Assembly: GCF_003967275.1 (NCBI RefSeq)
Contig: NZ_AP018721.1
Coordinates: 2,108,001-2,172,000 of the forward strand
Source: Sulfuritortus calidifontis
Lineage (GTDB): Bacteria > Pseudomonadota > Gammaproteobacteria > Burkholderiales > Thiobacillaceae
DNA: 64,000 bases
Direction: 5' to 3'
Numbering within the stretch: the stretch's first letter is position 1; every line of letters begins with the position of its first letter. Positions 16,983 through 26,978 of the stretch are shown here, one piece after another. The notes under the pieces are model-generated. The model worked only from the letters and a program-made list of their open reading frames with translations. It did not search any database and was not told the DNA's origin. Position numbers and translations under genes: made by a program.

Positions 16983-18527
16983 CTAAAGAATCACGATCAA
17001 GGTCGCCATGATCAGCAACAGCAGATAGCGCGGCCGCTCGAGCAGGCCCTCGAGCGCGACCAGCCACTGGCCCAACTGCTGCAGCAGCCAGGCCAGGCGG
17101 CCACCGCCGGTCTGCAGCACCAGGCGCTGCTCGAAATGGTTGAGGTGATCGGCCAGCCACTCCAGCAGCTTGCCGGCGGCGCCGTAGCCGCGCACCGCTT
17201 CCTGCCTACCCTGCCTGGCCTGTTCGACCTGGTCGAGGACGGCGGCGGCCCTGGTCTGCTCGGGCAGGCCAACCATGCGGCTGACCACCTGCTCGTCGAT
17301 CACCCGCATGTCCTGGGCCAGCGCCCGGGTCGGCCGCACCAGCAGCCAGTCGGCCATGGGCTCGAGCCAGAAGCGGTTGAGCGCGGCGGTGTACAGGCCC
17401 TGTCTTTGGGCCAGCCACTCCGGCACCGGCCGGGCGGCGCCGGCGATCAGGTGCATGTAGGACGGCGCGGCGAGGAACTGATAAGCCCGGAAGGCCGCGT
17501 GCAGGGCCAGGTGCCAGGCGGCCCAGGTAAACCAGCCCAGGCCGCAGGCGAGCACCATCAGGCCGACCTGGGTGGTGGTGGCGAAGATCAGCGAGGACTT
17601 CACATCGGTCTGGGTCAGGCCGGCGAGCGCGCCATAGAGCGCGCTCAGCGCGCCCAGCAGCGCGAGCAGTCCCATCAGGGCCGGCGCCTTTTCCAGCAGG
17701 GGCTCCAGCCGAATCAGCAGATAGACCCCGGCATGAACCATGAGCGCGCCGTAGAAGATGGCGGAGGATGGCGTCGGGCCTTCGAGGGCACGGGCGAGCC
17801 AGGGCGCGAACGGCACCTGCGCGGACTTGGCCAGGGCGGCGAGGACGAAGCCGAAACCGAGCAGGGCGGCCGCGAGCGAGGTCAACTGCTGCGAGCCGGC
17901 CGCGATCGCGGGCCACTCCAGGCTGCCCAGCCAGGCGAAGGCCAGGGCGATGCCGAGCACGAAACCGGCGTCACCGATGCGGTTGGTCACCAGGGCGCGC
18001 AGGGCGTTGCCGGTGGCGGTCGTGCGCTCGTAGGCATAGCCGATCAGCAGATAGGAGCTGACCCCGGCCAGCTCCCAGCCGACGAAGGCGAAGGCGGCGT
18101 TGCCGCTCAAAACGATGAGCTGCATGCCGCTGGCGAACAGGCACAGCGCGATGAAGAAGCGGTGGAAGCCGGCCTCGCGGTGCATGTAGTTGACCGAGAA
18201 GCGCAGGGTGAGCCAGACGATCAGTGCCGCCAGGCTGCCGATGCCCAGGGCCAGGGCGTCGACCATGAAGCTCGCGGCCACCTCGAAGTGGCCGCTGACC
18301 AGCCAGTAGCCGAGGTGCACCGATCCTGGCGTGCCGCCGATCAGCGCGGCCAGATCGAGGCCGAGCAGGATGAGCAGGGCGAGCGCGGCCGACCACAGGG
18401 CCAGGCGCGCGGTCCAGGGCTCGCCCGCCTCGCCGCGGATGACGCCGGTCAGGTGCAGGAGCGCGATCAGCCCGGCCGCTGCCAGCGGCAGCAGCGGCAC
18501 CAGGGCGATCAGGCCGAAGCCGCTCAT
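16983..18527 (-). CDS. dabB: DabB-like NuoL-family subunit of an inorganic-carbon pump
   Basis: Membrane partner of DabA expected to couple cation flow to CO2 hydration/bicarbonate accumulation. The 514-residue NuoL-like protein shows FVGWELAGVSSYLLIG, ALAKSAQVPFAPWLARALEGPTPSSAIFYGALMVHAGVYLL split over the lysine and histidine helices, and TQTDVKSSLIFATTTQVGLM. It lacks the long NuoL lateral helix but ends with one extra TM. Its ATG overlaps the dabA stop by 4 bp, so the two are co-translated. Adjacent dabA supports the DabB assignment over NuoL. Confidence 0.87.
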   Translation of the reverse strand: MSGFGLIALVPLLPLAAAGLIALLHLTGVIRGEAGEPWTARLALWSAALALLILLGLDLAALIGGTPGSVHLGYWLVSGHFEVAASFMVDALALGIGSLAALIVWLTLRFSVNYMHREAGFHRFFIALCLFASGMQLIVLSGNAAFAFVGWELAGVSSYLLIGYAYERTTATGNALRALVTNRIGDAGFVLGIALAFAWLGSLEWPAIAAGSQQLTSLAAALLGFGFVLAALAKSAQVPFAPWLARALEGPTPSSAIFYGALMVHAGVYLLIRLEPLLEKAPALMGLLALLGALSALYGALAGLTQTDVKSSLIFATTTQVGLMVLACGLGWFTWAAWHLALHAAFRAYQFLAAPSYMHLIAGAARPVPEWLAQRQGLYTAALNRFWLEPMADWLLVRPTRALAQDMRVIDEQVVSRMVGLPEQTRAAAVLDQVEQARQGRQEAVRGYGAAGKLLEWLADHLNHFEQRLVLQTGGGRLAWLLQQLGQWLVALEGLLERPRYLLLLIMATLIVIL

Positions 18528-21500
18528 GGCGCGCCTCCCTCGACCACGCTCTCGATCAGGGCCGGTGCCAGCGGCTCGCGCCGGCCCATGAACCAGTCGG
18601 CCGAGCGCGCGACCCTGGGCAGACGCGCCTCGCCCTGCCAGGGCTGCCAGCCCTGCGGAGTGAACAGATGGATGGCACCGGTGTCCGGGTCCTTGGCCGC
18701 AAGCTGCACCCAGCCGTTGCCGATGAGTTCCTGCAGCGGTGGCTGGCGCTGGTAGATCGCGGTCAACACCTCGAGCGTGTGTTCGACCACGATGAGCAGG
18801 CGCATCGCCTCGTGGATCTCGATCATCTGCCGCGGCAGGCCGGTACGCAGGTCGGAGGCGGCGCCTTCCATCACGCCGAACAGGCCGGTCACGTTGTGCA
18901 CGATCTTGGTGCCGCAACCGTAGCGCTCGTTGTTCACGGTGGAAAAGTAGTACTCCAGGCTGATGCCGGCGCCGACCGGGCCGGCCGCCAGCAGGATCGC
19001 CTCCAGCACCTTGCCCTCGGCATCCTGGCTCGGGTCGTAGGAGATGAGGAATGCGCGGCGGTCGAAGAAGGCGCCGCGGCTCATGGCCCGGCGGCCGATG
19101 AAGGCGCTGGCGTTGGTGGCGTGGCCGAGCTCGGGCCGGGCCTGGGAAAAATCGAAGGCGCGGTCGGCCACGTGCTGCCAAGCGCGGTCGGCGGCGATGC
19201 CGGCCGGGGCCGAGGCGAAGCGGCGGCAGCGCTCCTGGGCATGCAGCTTGCCGGCCTCGGCCAGCAGGGCCTTGAGTTCGGTGAAGCGGTTGTGCATCAC
19301 CGGCGGCACCAGTTCCTCGTCGTACCAGAGAATCTCGTCGTCGCAGGTATTGTGTTCGGCGCCGACGAACCAGGTGTCGTTGGGAATGAAAATGCCCTGC
19401 TCGGCCAAAAGGCCGCGCACCTCCAGGCGGTTGGCCATGGCGGCGAACACCCGGGCGTTCGGCCCGCCATGGCGGCCGGAACAGGCGCCGCAGTCGTAGG
19501 CCGACAGGTGCGGGTTGTTCTGGCTGTGCGAGCCGTGACCGAACAGCACGACGAAGGGGGCGAAGTTGGCGGTCAAGCCGATGGTGCGCAGGAAGTTGCG
19601 CACCCGCTCGGCCTGCTCGGCATCGGTGAAGCCCAAACGGGGCATGGCCGGAGTGGCCGCCGGGCTGTCGGCCGGCGCGGTGATGGCAACCCGGCTCGGC
19701 ACCTGGCGATCGAAACGCTCGCGCAGGCGCTGGGTCCACTTGCCCAGGCGCGCCGGCAGCAGCACCTTGGCCAGCAGCACCGGCAACGTCACCGGCGCCG
19801 CCGCCGCGGTGATGACCGTGGCACCGAGCAGGCCGCGACGGCTGCCCTGATGCAGCACCTCCTTGTATTTGAGTCGCTGGGTGCGGCGCCTGACGTGCTC
19901 GGCGTGCAACGCCTCCTCGCCCGGCGCCACCGCCTCGCGCACCTCGTGCGCCGGCGTCACCACCACCGGGCAGAGCGGGGTCACGGTCTCGTCGTCGAGG
20001 CCGCGCCAGTTGATGGCGACGCCGAAGAAGCCGGCGGCGCCGAAGGTCTCGATCGCCGGGTTCAGCTCCTCGACATGGCGGCGCATGCCCTCCTCGCGGT
20101 CGTCCATGCAGAAGATCATCTGCGCCTCGGGCCGCTTGTCCCAGCGGCCAGGGCTGCGGCCGTGGTTGGCGGCCAGCGCGGCGAAGATCTGTTCGCGATA
20201 GTGGCGTTCGTAGGCATTGAGCCACAGATAACCAGTGCGCTCCTCGTCGAGCGCGGCGACGCAGGCCAGCAGCCGTTCGGCCCCGGCACGGCCGAGGCGC
20301 TCGATCTCGGGTGCGGCCAGGCCCAGGTGCTGGGCCAAGCGGAACAGCGGCCAGGCCGTGCGGCAGGGCGAGACGGCCTCCGGCCGTTCGACCGGCGCGC
20401 TCTGGCGCCAAGCCCAGATCAGCTGGGCGGCGTCGTGCCAGTCGGCATCGTTCTCTTCCTCTTCCCGCCGGGTGGCATAGCGCACCAGCTGGTGGCCGAT
20501 CTGCTCCAGGTATTCCGGCAGGCGGCTGTGGTAGAGGGCATCGCGCACCAGCAGTTCGGCCGGGTGCCGCCGGAAATACCAGCGCAACACCGGCAGGCTG
20601 GTCTCGATGCGCCAGTGCTGACGACACAGGCGCTGGGCGAACAGGCGCTCGAGCACCACGCGCACGGCCAGGTAATCGAGCATGTCGACCGGGATGCCGC
20701 CGGCCGGCGCGTAATTCGGGTTCTGGTGGCGCCAGAGGAACATGCCCGACCAGCCGGGCAGTTCCTGGGCGAGCTTTTCCAGATAGCCGGCCCAGCGCGA
20801 TTCGTCGAGGCCGAGCAGCTGCAGTTCCTGGACCAGGGTGTCGAGCGGGTCGTCGGCCAGCCGTTCCAGTTGCTGGCGCCATTCCTGCAGATCGCTGAAG
20901 GCCCAGGTCAGGTCCTTCTCGGCGCTGGTGCGCCAGGCCGTGTAGAAACCGAGACCGCGCGCCGGGTTGTGCCAGGCGGCGAGCCCCTGATCGAGATGGG
21001 CCGCCAGATGGCGCAAGAGATAGGGCCGCAGCTCGTCCATCAGGTCGCGCCCGGTCAGGGCCAGCATGAGGCCGCGCAGGGTCCAGTCGCGGCCGACCCG
21101 GTCGAACAGCTGCGCCAGCAGCCGGCTGGATTCGTGTTTGAGCGCGCGCTCGGCCCAGGCGCCTTCGGCCTCGGCCGCGATATCGGCCGGCAGCTTGGCG
21201 AGCAGCGCCTGCATCTTTTCGGCGCCCGGTTCCATCAACTCTTCCGGATGCAGCACGGCATGTTCGATGCCCAGCACCGACAGGCAGGTCCGCCACAATT
21301 CGGCGATGGCTTGCGCTTCCGGGGCCCCATCCGCCGCAGCCAGCAGGCGCCGGCGGCTGTTTTCATCGACATCGGCCTGGAAGCGCTCGAGCACCCGTTC
21401 CTCGTCGATGCGCCAAGCCAGTTCGCTGGCGCTGAGCGGCCGCAGGCCGGCGAGCAGAACGACCAGATAGACGTCGCGCCGCGTGATCGGACCCGATGGC

Positions 21501-21814
21501 GTGGCCAGCAACACCTCTTCGGCCGCGAGCTCAGGCAGGCTGTCGAAGGCGGCGAGAAGGTCGGTCTGATCGATCCGCCCCTGACGATAGAACTCGACGA
21601 AGGCCTCGGCCGGCAGGTAGCCGCGGGCCCCGATCAGGCGCGCCGCCTCGGCGAGCGCCTGGCGGAAAGGCAGGTGCTGGAAACCGTGCAGGGTGTTGTG
21701 GTGGACGAAGTCCTTGATCGGCGCCTGGGCCGGCAGCACGTGGGCCAGATGTTCGACCAGATGACGCAGCGCCGTGCGCGGCTCCTTGGCTGACGGGTGA
21801 TGGGCGGCGCTCAT
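18524..21814 (-). CDS. dabA: DabA: zinc-dependent subunit of the DAB inorganic-carbon accumulation system (DUF2309)
   Basis: Large cytoplasmic-face protein (1096 residues) with a beta-carbonic-anhydrase-like metal site, thought to hydrate CO2 unidirectionally when coupled to DabB. I find all four expected zinc-site residues: Cys569 and Asp571 in FCMDDREEG, His760 in LFGHGSHSQNN, and Cys775 in YDCGACSG. The 15-residue His-to-Cys spacing matches characterised DabA. It is longer than the compact DabA2 type, like the large DAB1-type proteins. It is 8 bp after a NuoM-like gene and overlaps dabB, and is the centre of a six-gene operon. Assignment is strong; in vivo activity is inference. Confidence 0.93.
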   Translation of the reverse strand: MSAAHHPSAKEPRTALRHLVEHLAHVLPAQAPIKDFVHHNTLHGFQHLPFRQALAEAARLIGARGYLPAEAFVEFYRQGRIDQTDLLAAFDSLPELAAEEVLLATPSGPITRRDVYLVVLLAGLRPLSASELAWRIDEERVLERFQADVDENSRRRLLAAADGAPEAQAIAELWRTCLSVLGIEHAVLHPEELMEPGAEKMQALLAKLPADIAAEAEGAWAERALKHESSRLLAQLFDRVGRDWTLRGLMLALTGRDLMDELRPYLLRHLAAHLDQGLAAWHNPARGLGFYTAWRTSAEKDLTWAFSDLQEWRQQLERLADDPLDTLVQELQLLGLDESRWAGYLEKLAQELPGWSGMFLWRHQNPNYAPAGGIPVDMLDYLAVRVVLERLFAQRLCRQHWRIETSLPVLRWYFRRHPAELLVRDALYHSRLPEYLEQIGHQLVRYATRREEEENDADWHDAAQLIWAWRQSAPVERPEAVSPCRTAWPLFRLAQHLGLAAPEIERLGRAGAERLLACVAALDEERTGYLWLNAYERHYREQIFAALAANHGRSPGRWDKRPEAQMIFCMDDREEGMRRHVEELNPAIETFGAAGFFGVAINWRGLDDETVTPLCPVVVTPAHEVREAVAPGEEALHAEHVRRRTQRLKYKEVLHQGSRRGLLGATVITAAAAPVTLPVLLAKVLLPARLGKWTQRLRERFDRQVPSRVAITAPADSPAATPAMPRLGFTDAEQAERVRNFLRTIGLTANFAPFVVLFGHGSHSQNNPHLSAYDCGACSGRHGGPNARVFAAMANRLEVRGLLAEQGIFIPNDTWFVGAEHNTCDDEILWYDEELVPPVMHNRFTELKALLAEAGKLHAQERCRRFASAPAGIAADRAWQHVADRAFDFSQARPELGHATNASAFIGRRAMSRGAFFDRRAFLISYDPSQDAEGKVLEAILLAAGPVGAGISLEYYFSTVNNERYGCGTKIVHNVTGLFGVMEGAASDLRTGLPRQMIEIHEAMRLLIVVEHTLEVLTAIYQRQPPLQELIGNGWVQLAAKDPDTGAIHLFTPQGWQPWQGEARLPRVARSADWFMGRREPLAPALIESVVEGGAP

Positions 21815-21821
21815 CGGGTCC

Positions 21822-23279
21822 TCACAAGAAGAGTTGCGTCAGACGATTGACCGATGAGCCGATCAGCTCCAGCGCCGGCGTCGGATAGATGCCGATCAGC
21901 AGACTGCCGCCGGTGAGCGCCGCCGCCGCGGTGAGCTCGGTCAGGGTCAGGTCGGGCAGACCCTGCATGCGGGCGGAGACCGGGCCGGTGAACAGGCGGC
22001 CGACCGTGCGCAGGGCGTAGGCCGCGCTGATCAGCACGGCCAGGCTCAAGAAGACGATCCAGCCGCCCCAGGCCTGGAAGCCGCCGATCAGCGCGTGCAG
22101 CTCGGCGATGAAACCGGCGGTGCCGGGCAGGCCGATGGCGGCGACCAGGGCGAGCACGGTGAAGAAGGCGAAGCGCGGCATCACCCGCACCAGCGAGGAA
22201 TAGTCGGCGATGTCGCGGGTGTGGGTGCGCTCGTAGAGCAGGCCGATCAGGAGGAACAGGGCGCCGGCGACCAGGCCGTGGGCAACCATCTGCATCACCG
22301 CGCCGGTGATGCCGGCGCTGTTGAGCGAGGCCAGGCCGAGCAGCACCACGCCCATGTGCGAGACCGAGGAGTAGGCGATCATGGCCTTGAGGTCGCGCTG
22401 GCGCCAGGCCAGGATGCCACCGTAGACCAGACTGACCAGGGCCAGCACCACCAGCAGGCCCTGCAAGGCCTCGGCCGCCGCCGGCAGGATGCTGGCGACG
22501 CGGATCAGACCGTAGGCGCCCATCTTGAGCAGGACGCCGGAGAGCAGGATGGAGACCGGGCTGGGCGCCTCGACGTGGGCCAGCGGCAGCCAGCCGTGCA
22601 GGGGGAAGATCGGCATCTTCACGCCGAAGCCGATCAGGAAGCCGAGGAAAAGCAGGATCTGCATCTGCTCCGGCAGGGCGCGGCCGGTCTCGCGGATCAG
22701 GGTCATCTCGAACACGCCCTGGCCCGGCACCGCGTCGTAGAGCATGAGCAGGGCGACCAGCATGAACACCGAACCGCCCAGGGTGTAGAGCACGAAGTTG
22801 AGCGCCGCCCGGTGGCGGTTCTGGCCGCCCCAGCGGTCGATCAGGAAGAACAGCGGGATCAGGGTCAGTTCCCAGAACACATAGAACAGCGACCAGTCGC
22901 GCGCCATGAACACGCCGAGCATCGCCGCCTCGAGGATCAGGAGCAGCATGTAGTAGCCCTTGGCCCGCTCGCGGATGCTGGCCGAGGCCATCACCGCGAC
23001 CAGGCTGAGCAGCGTGCCCAAAAGCAGCATCGACAGCGAGATGCCGTCGATGGCGAGCACGAAGGCGCTGCCCAGGCGCGGGTTCCAGGTCTGTGATTCG
23101 TAGAACTGGACGCCGGCGAACCGGGGGTCGAACTGGCCGGCGATCCAGAGCGCATAGCCGAAGGCCGTGGCCGCGCTGGCCAGGGCGACGCTGCGGACGA
23201 GGCCGAGGGAACGGCCGGGCAGCAGCCCGACCAAGGCGGCGCCGATGAGCGGGGTGAGCAGCAGGCCTTTGAGCAGCAT
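21822..23279 (-). CDS. NuoM/NdhD-like proton-translocating membrane subunit
   Basis: Antiporter-like membrane subunit of 485 residues and the most canonical NuoM of the cluster: FYVFWELTLIPLFFLID, KMPIFPLHGWLPLAHVEAP, LKAMIAYSSVSHMGVVLLG are all present with their conserved Glu, Lys and His. It lies between the SulP gene (82 bp) and dabA (8 bp). With dabB and two more NuoM/N-like proteins downstream, DabA here has four candidate proton-channel partners. Could alternatively be part of a CO2-uptake NDH-like module, but peripheral subunits are not encoded nearby. Confidence 0.87.
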   Translation of the reverse strand: MLLKGLLLTPLIGAALVGLLPGRSLGLVRSVALASAATAFGYALWIAGQFDPRFAGVQFYESQTWNPRLGSAFVLAIDGISLSMLLLGTLLSLVAVMASASIRERAKGYYMLLLILEAAMLGVFMARDWSLFYVFWELTLIPLFFLIDRWGGQNRHRAALNFVLYTLGGSVFMLVALLMLYDAVPGQGVFEMTLIRETGRALPEQMQILLFLGFLIGFGVKMPIFPLHGWLPLAHVEAPSPVSILLSGVLLKMGAYGLIRVASILPAAAEALQGLLVVLALVSLVYGGILAWRQRDLKAMIAYSSVSHMGVVLLGLASLNSAGITGAVMQMVAHGLVAGALFLLIGLLYERTHTRDIADYSSLVRVMPRFAFFTVLALVAAIGLPGTAGFIAELHALIGGFQAWGGWIVFLSLAVLISAAYALRTVGRLFTGPVSARMQGLPDLTLTELTAAAALTGGSLLIGIYPTPALELIGSSVNRLTQLFL

Positions 23280-23361
23280 CGGAGGCGGCCCTCAGAGCCG
23301 CTGCGATACCGGCGACATCGCGTCGGCAGCCGCAGTCATCGCATCACCTGGCATGGCTGCC

Positions 23362-25485
23362 TCAGGCGCGGCCCGGCAGGATGGGGCAAAGCAGATCGTC
23401 CGCCGCCTCGGCGCCCAGGCGTTCGTAGATCGCGGCCAGGGCCTGGTTTTCGGTGGCGAAGATGTTCTGCTGGCCGATCAGATCGAACAGATGGGTGTTG
23501 CGCATGACGTCCAGCACCTGTTTCTTGAGGCCGGAGAACACCAGCTCCACGCCGTTCTCGCGCAGCCGCTCGACCAGGTGGTGCACCACCTCCTCGCCCG
23601 AGGCGTCGAGCTGGTTGATCGCGTCGCCGACGATCAGGATGTACTTGGCCTCGGGATGGTCGGCCATCGCCTCCAGCACGGCATCTTCGAAGTAGGAGAC
23701 GTTGGCGAAGTAGAGCGAGCCGTCGAAGCGCATGGCCACCACGTGCCGGCTGGTCGCCAGATTGGGATTGACCTTGACGTCGCGCAGGGTGCCGTCGCTG
23801 AAACGGCCGAGGATGGCGACGCGCGGGGTCATGGTCCGCAGCAGGAAGAGCACGATGGCCAGGCCGGCGCCGATCATGATGCCCTTGTCCAGGTGCGGGG
23901 CCACGGCCAGGGTGGCGACGAAGGTGACAATGGCGGCGGCGCCGTCATGCTTGTGCGCATTCCAGGCCTCCTTGATCGCATGCACGTTGACCAGGCCGAT
24001 CACCGCCATGATGATGATTGCGGCCAGCACCGCCTGCGGCAGGTGATAGAGCAGGGGAGTGAGGAAGAGCAACACCACCAGCACGATCACGGCGGTGAAC
24101 ACCGCGCTCATGCCGGTCTTGGCCCCGGCATTCATGTTGACCGCCGAGCGGGAGAAGGAACCCGAGACCGGGAAGGACTGGGAGAAGCTGCCAACCACGT
24201 TCGCCAGGCCTTGGCCGATCAACTCCTGGTTGGGGTCGATGCGGTCCTTGGTCTTGGCGGCGATGGCCTTGGCGATGGAGATCGCCTCCATGAAACCGAC
24301 CAGCGAGATCACCAGCGCAACCGAAAGCAGGCTGCCGAGCTTGCCCAGGTCGAAACTGGGCAGGCTGATGCTGGGCAGGCCCTCGGGAATGGTGCCGACC
24401 ACCTCGCCGCCGCCGGCCAAGCGGAACTTGCCGCCGTCGACCTTGCGGATGCGGTAGGTGTAGCCGTCGAGCATGGCCCCGGCTGGCGCCTTGCCTTTGA
24501 CGTAGAGGCCGGCGGTCGCGCCGCTCGCATCCACCGCCCGCACCACCTCGACGTGGCGCAGCCGGCCCTTGAGGGTATTCAGCTCGGCCTCGATCGCCGC
24601 CGCCGTCATCCGGCTCAAGGTCAGGTCGGCCTCCTGCGCCACCACGTTCTGGCTGTGCTTGCCTTCTGCCTTTTCCGCCGCCAGCAGCGCCACGCTCTTG
24701 TCGGCGATCTCCTGGTTCAGGGTCTTGAGCTGATGGTCGGTGTCGGCCACATGCTTGACCATGGCCTTGAGGTCGGCATCGGCCACCTGCTCCACCTCAC
24801 CCTTGAGGTTGTTCTCGAAGCCGATGGCCCAGCTGATGGTGGTGGTGATCACCACGGCAATCAACACGCCCGGCCACTTCGGCTTGTACTTCTTGATCGC
24901 CCACATGATGGCGATGGCGCCGATGCCCATGGCCAGGGTCGGCAGATGGGTGTCGCCGATCTGCTGGAACACGCCCCAGATGTCGACCATGAACGATTCG
25001 CTGCGGCCCATGGGCACGCCGAACAGCTTGGACACCTGGGACAGGCCGATGATGATGGCCGCCGCATTGGTGAAGCCGACGATCACCGGGTGGGACAGGA
25101 AGTTGACCACCACGCCCAGCTTGAAGATACCGAGGGCCAACTGCACCAGACCGACCAGCAGGGCCAGCATGATGGCCAGGGCGATGAAGTCGTCGGAACC
25201 GGGCGCAGCGAATACCGCGAGGGAGGAAGCCGTCAGCAGGGAGACCACGGCGACCGGGCCGGTGCCCAGCTGATTGGACGAGCCCCAGAGCGAGGCGACC
25301 GCCACCGGCAGGAAGGCGGCATACAGGCCATAGTAGGCCGGCAGCCCGGCCAACTGGGCATAGGCCATGGACTGCGGGATCAGCACCAGGGCCACGGTCA
25401 GGCCGGCCAGGAAGTCGGCCTTGATCACATCCCCGGTCAGGGGAAACCAGCGCAGGAAGGGAAGGAAACGGGTCAGTGCTTTCAT
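23362..25485 (-). CDS. SulP-family anion (bicarbonate/sulfate) transporter with large inserted coiled-coil domain and STAS domain
   Basis: Inner-membrane anion transporter of 707 residues. The SulP core is clear: IPQSMAYAQLAGLPAYYGLYAAFLP split near residues 36-60, NQELIGQGLANVVGSF, and PVSGSFSRSAVN. A C-terminal STAS domain follows (about 560-690). Unusual: residues about 225-365 form a hydrophilic insertion with a helical/coiled-coil first half (KHVADTDHQLKTLNQEIADK) and a beta-rich, glycine-rich second half, placed between TM segments of the core. It is first in the DAB operon, suggesting bicarbonate as substrate, though sulfate is possible for a sulfur oxidiser. A hairpin/T-tract sits about 25 bp upstream. 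Confidence 0.85.
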   Translation of the reverse strand: MKALTRFLPFLRWFPLTGDVIKADFLAGLTVALVLIPQSMAYAQLAGLPAYYGLYAAFLPVAVASLWGSSNQLGTGPVAVVSLLTASSLAVFAAPGSDDFIALAIMLALLVGLVQLALGIFKLGVVVNFLSHPVIVGFTNAAAIIIGLSQVSKLFGVPMGRSESFMVDIWGVFQQIGDTHLPTLAMGIGAIAIMWAIKKYKPKWPGVLIAVVITTTISWAIGFENNLKGEVEQVADADLKAMVKHVADTDHQLKTLNQEIADKSVALLAAEKAEGKHSQNVVAQEADLTLSRMTAAAIEAELNTLKGRLRHVEVVRAVDASGATAGLYVKGKAPAGAMLDGYTYRIRKVDGGKFRLAGGGEVVGTIPEGLPSISLPSFDLGKLGSLLSVALVISLVGFMEAISIAKAIAAKTKDRIDPNQELIGQGLANVVGSFSQSFPVSGSFSRSAVNMNAGAKTGMSAVFTAVIVLVVLLFLTPLLYHLPQAVLAAIIIMAVIGLVNVHAIKEAWNAHKHDGAAAIVTFVATLAVAPHLDKGIMIGAGLAIVLFLLRTMTPRVAILGRFSDGTLRDVKVNPNLATSRHVVAMRFDGSLYFANVSYFEDAVLEAMADHPEAKYILIVGDAINQLDASGEEVVHHLVERLRENGVELVFSGLKKQVLDVMRNTHLFDLIGQQNIFATENQALAAIYERLGAEAADDLLCPILPGRA

Positions 25486-25613
25486 CTCGGCGGTTTCTTC
25501 TTGCTTGGGGCAAAAAAACAGCCATCGCGGATGGCCGTTTGCGTCAATTCGGATAAAGAGGGCTCAAAAGAGTTGCAAATTGTAACACTTTTTGCCCTTC
25601 ATAACCCTTCTCA
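25486..25613 (-). promoter_or_regulatory. Leader region between the response regulator and the SulP-DAB operon, with a transcribed hairpin
   Basis: On the minus strand, GCCATC/GATGGC (25521-25535) forms a 6-bp stem with a 3-base loop followed by a run of seven T (25518-25512). It looks like an intrinsic terminator for the response-regulator transcript. It lies only about 27 bp ahead of the SulP start, so a SulP promoter within this gap would place the hairpin in the SulP leader, making attenuation possible. An imperfect palindrome GTTGCAAATTGTAAC lies at about 25572-25586. Confidence 0.6.

Positions 25614-26970
<1,357 letters not shown>

Positions 26971-26978
<8 letters not shown>

Noticed and set aside
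18668-21793. 1041-codon open frame on the plus strand opposite dabA
   Set aside because: Antisense artefact of high GC coding DNA; dabA motifs on the minus strand are decisive.
13977-23279. NADH dehydrogenase (complex I) operon
   Set aside because: Only NuoL/M/N-like subunits are present around dabA; no nuoA-K peripheral or quinone-module genes.
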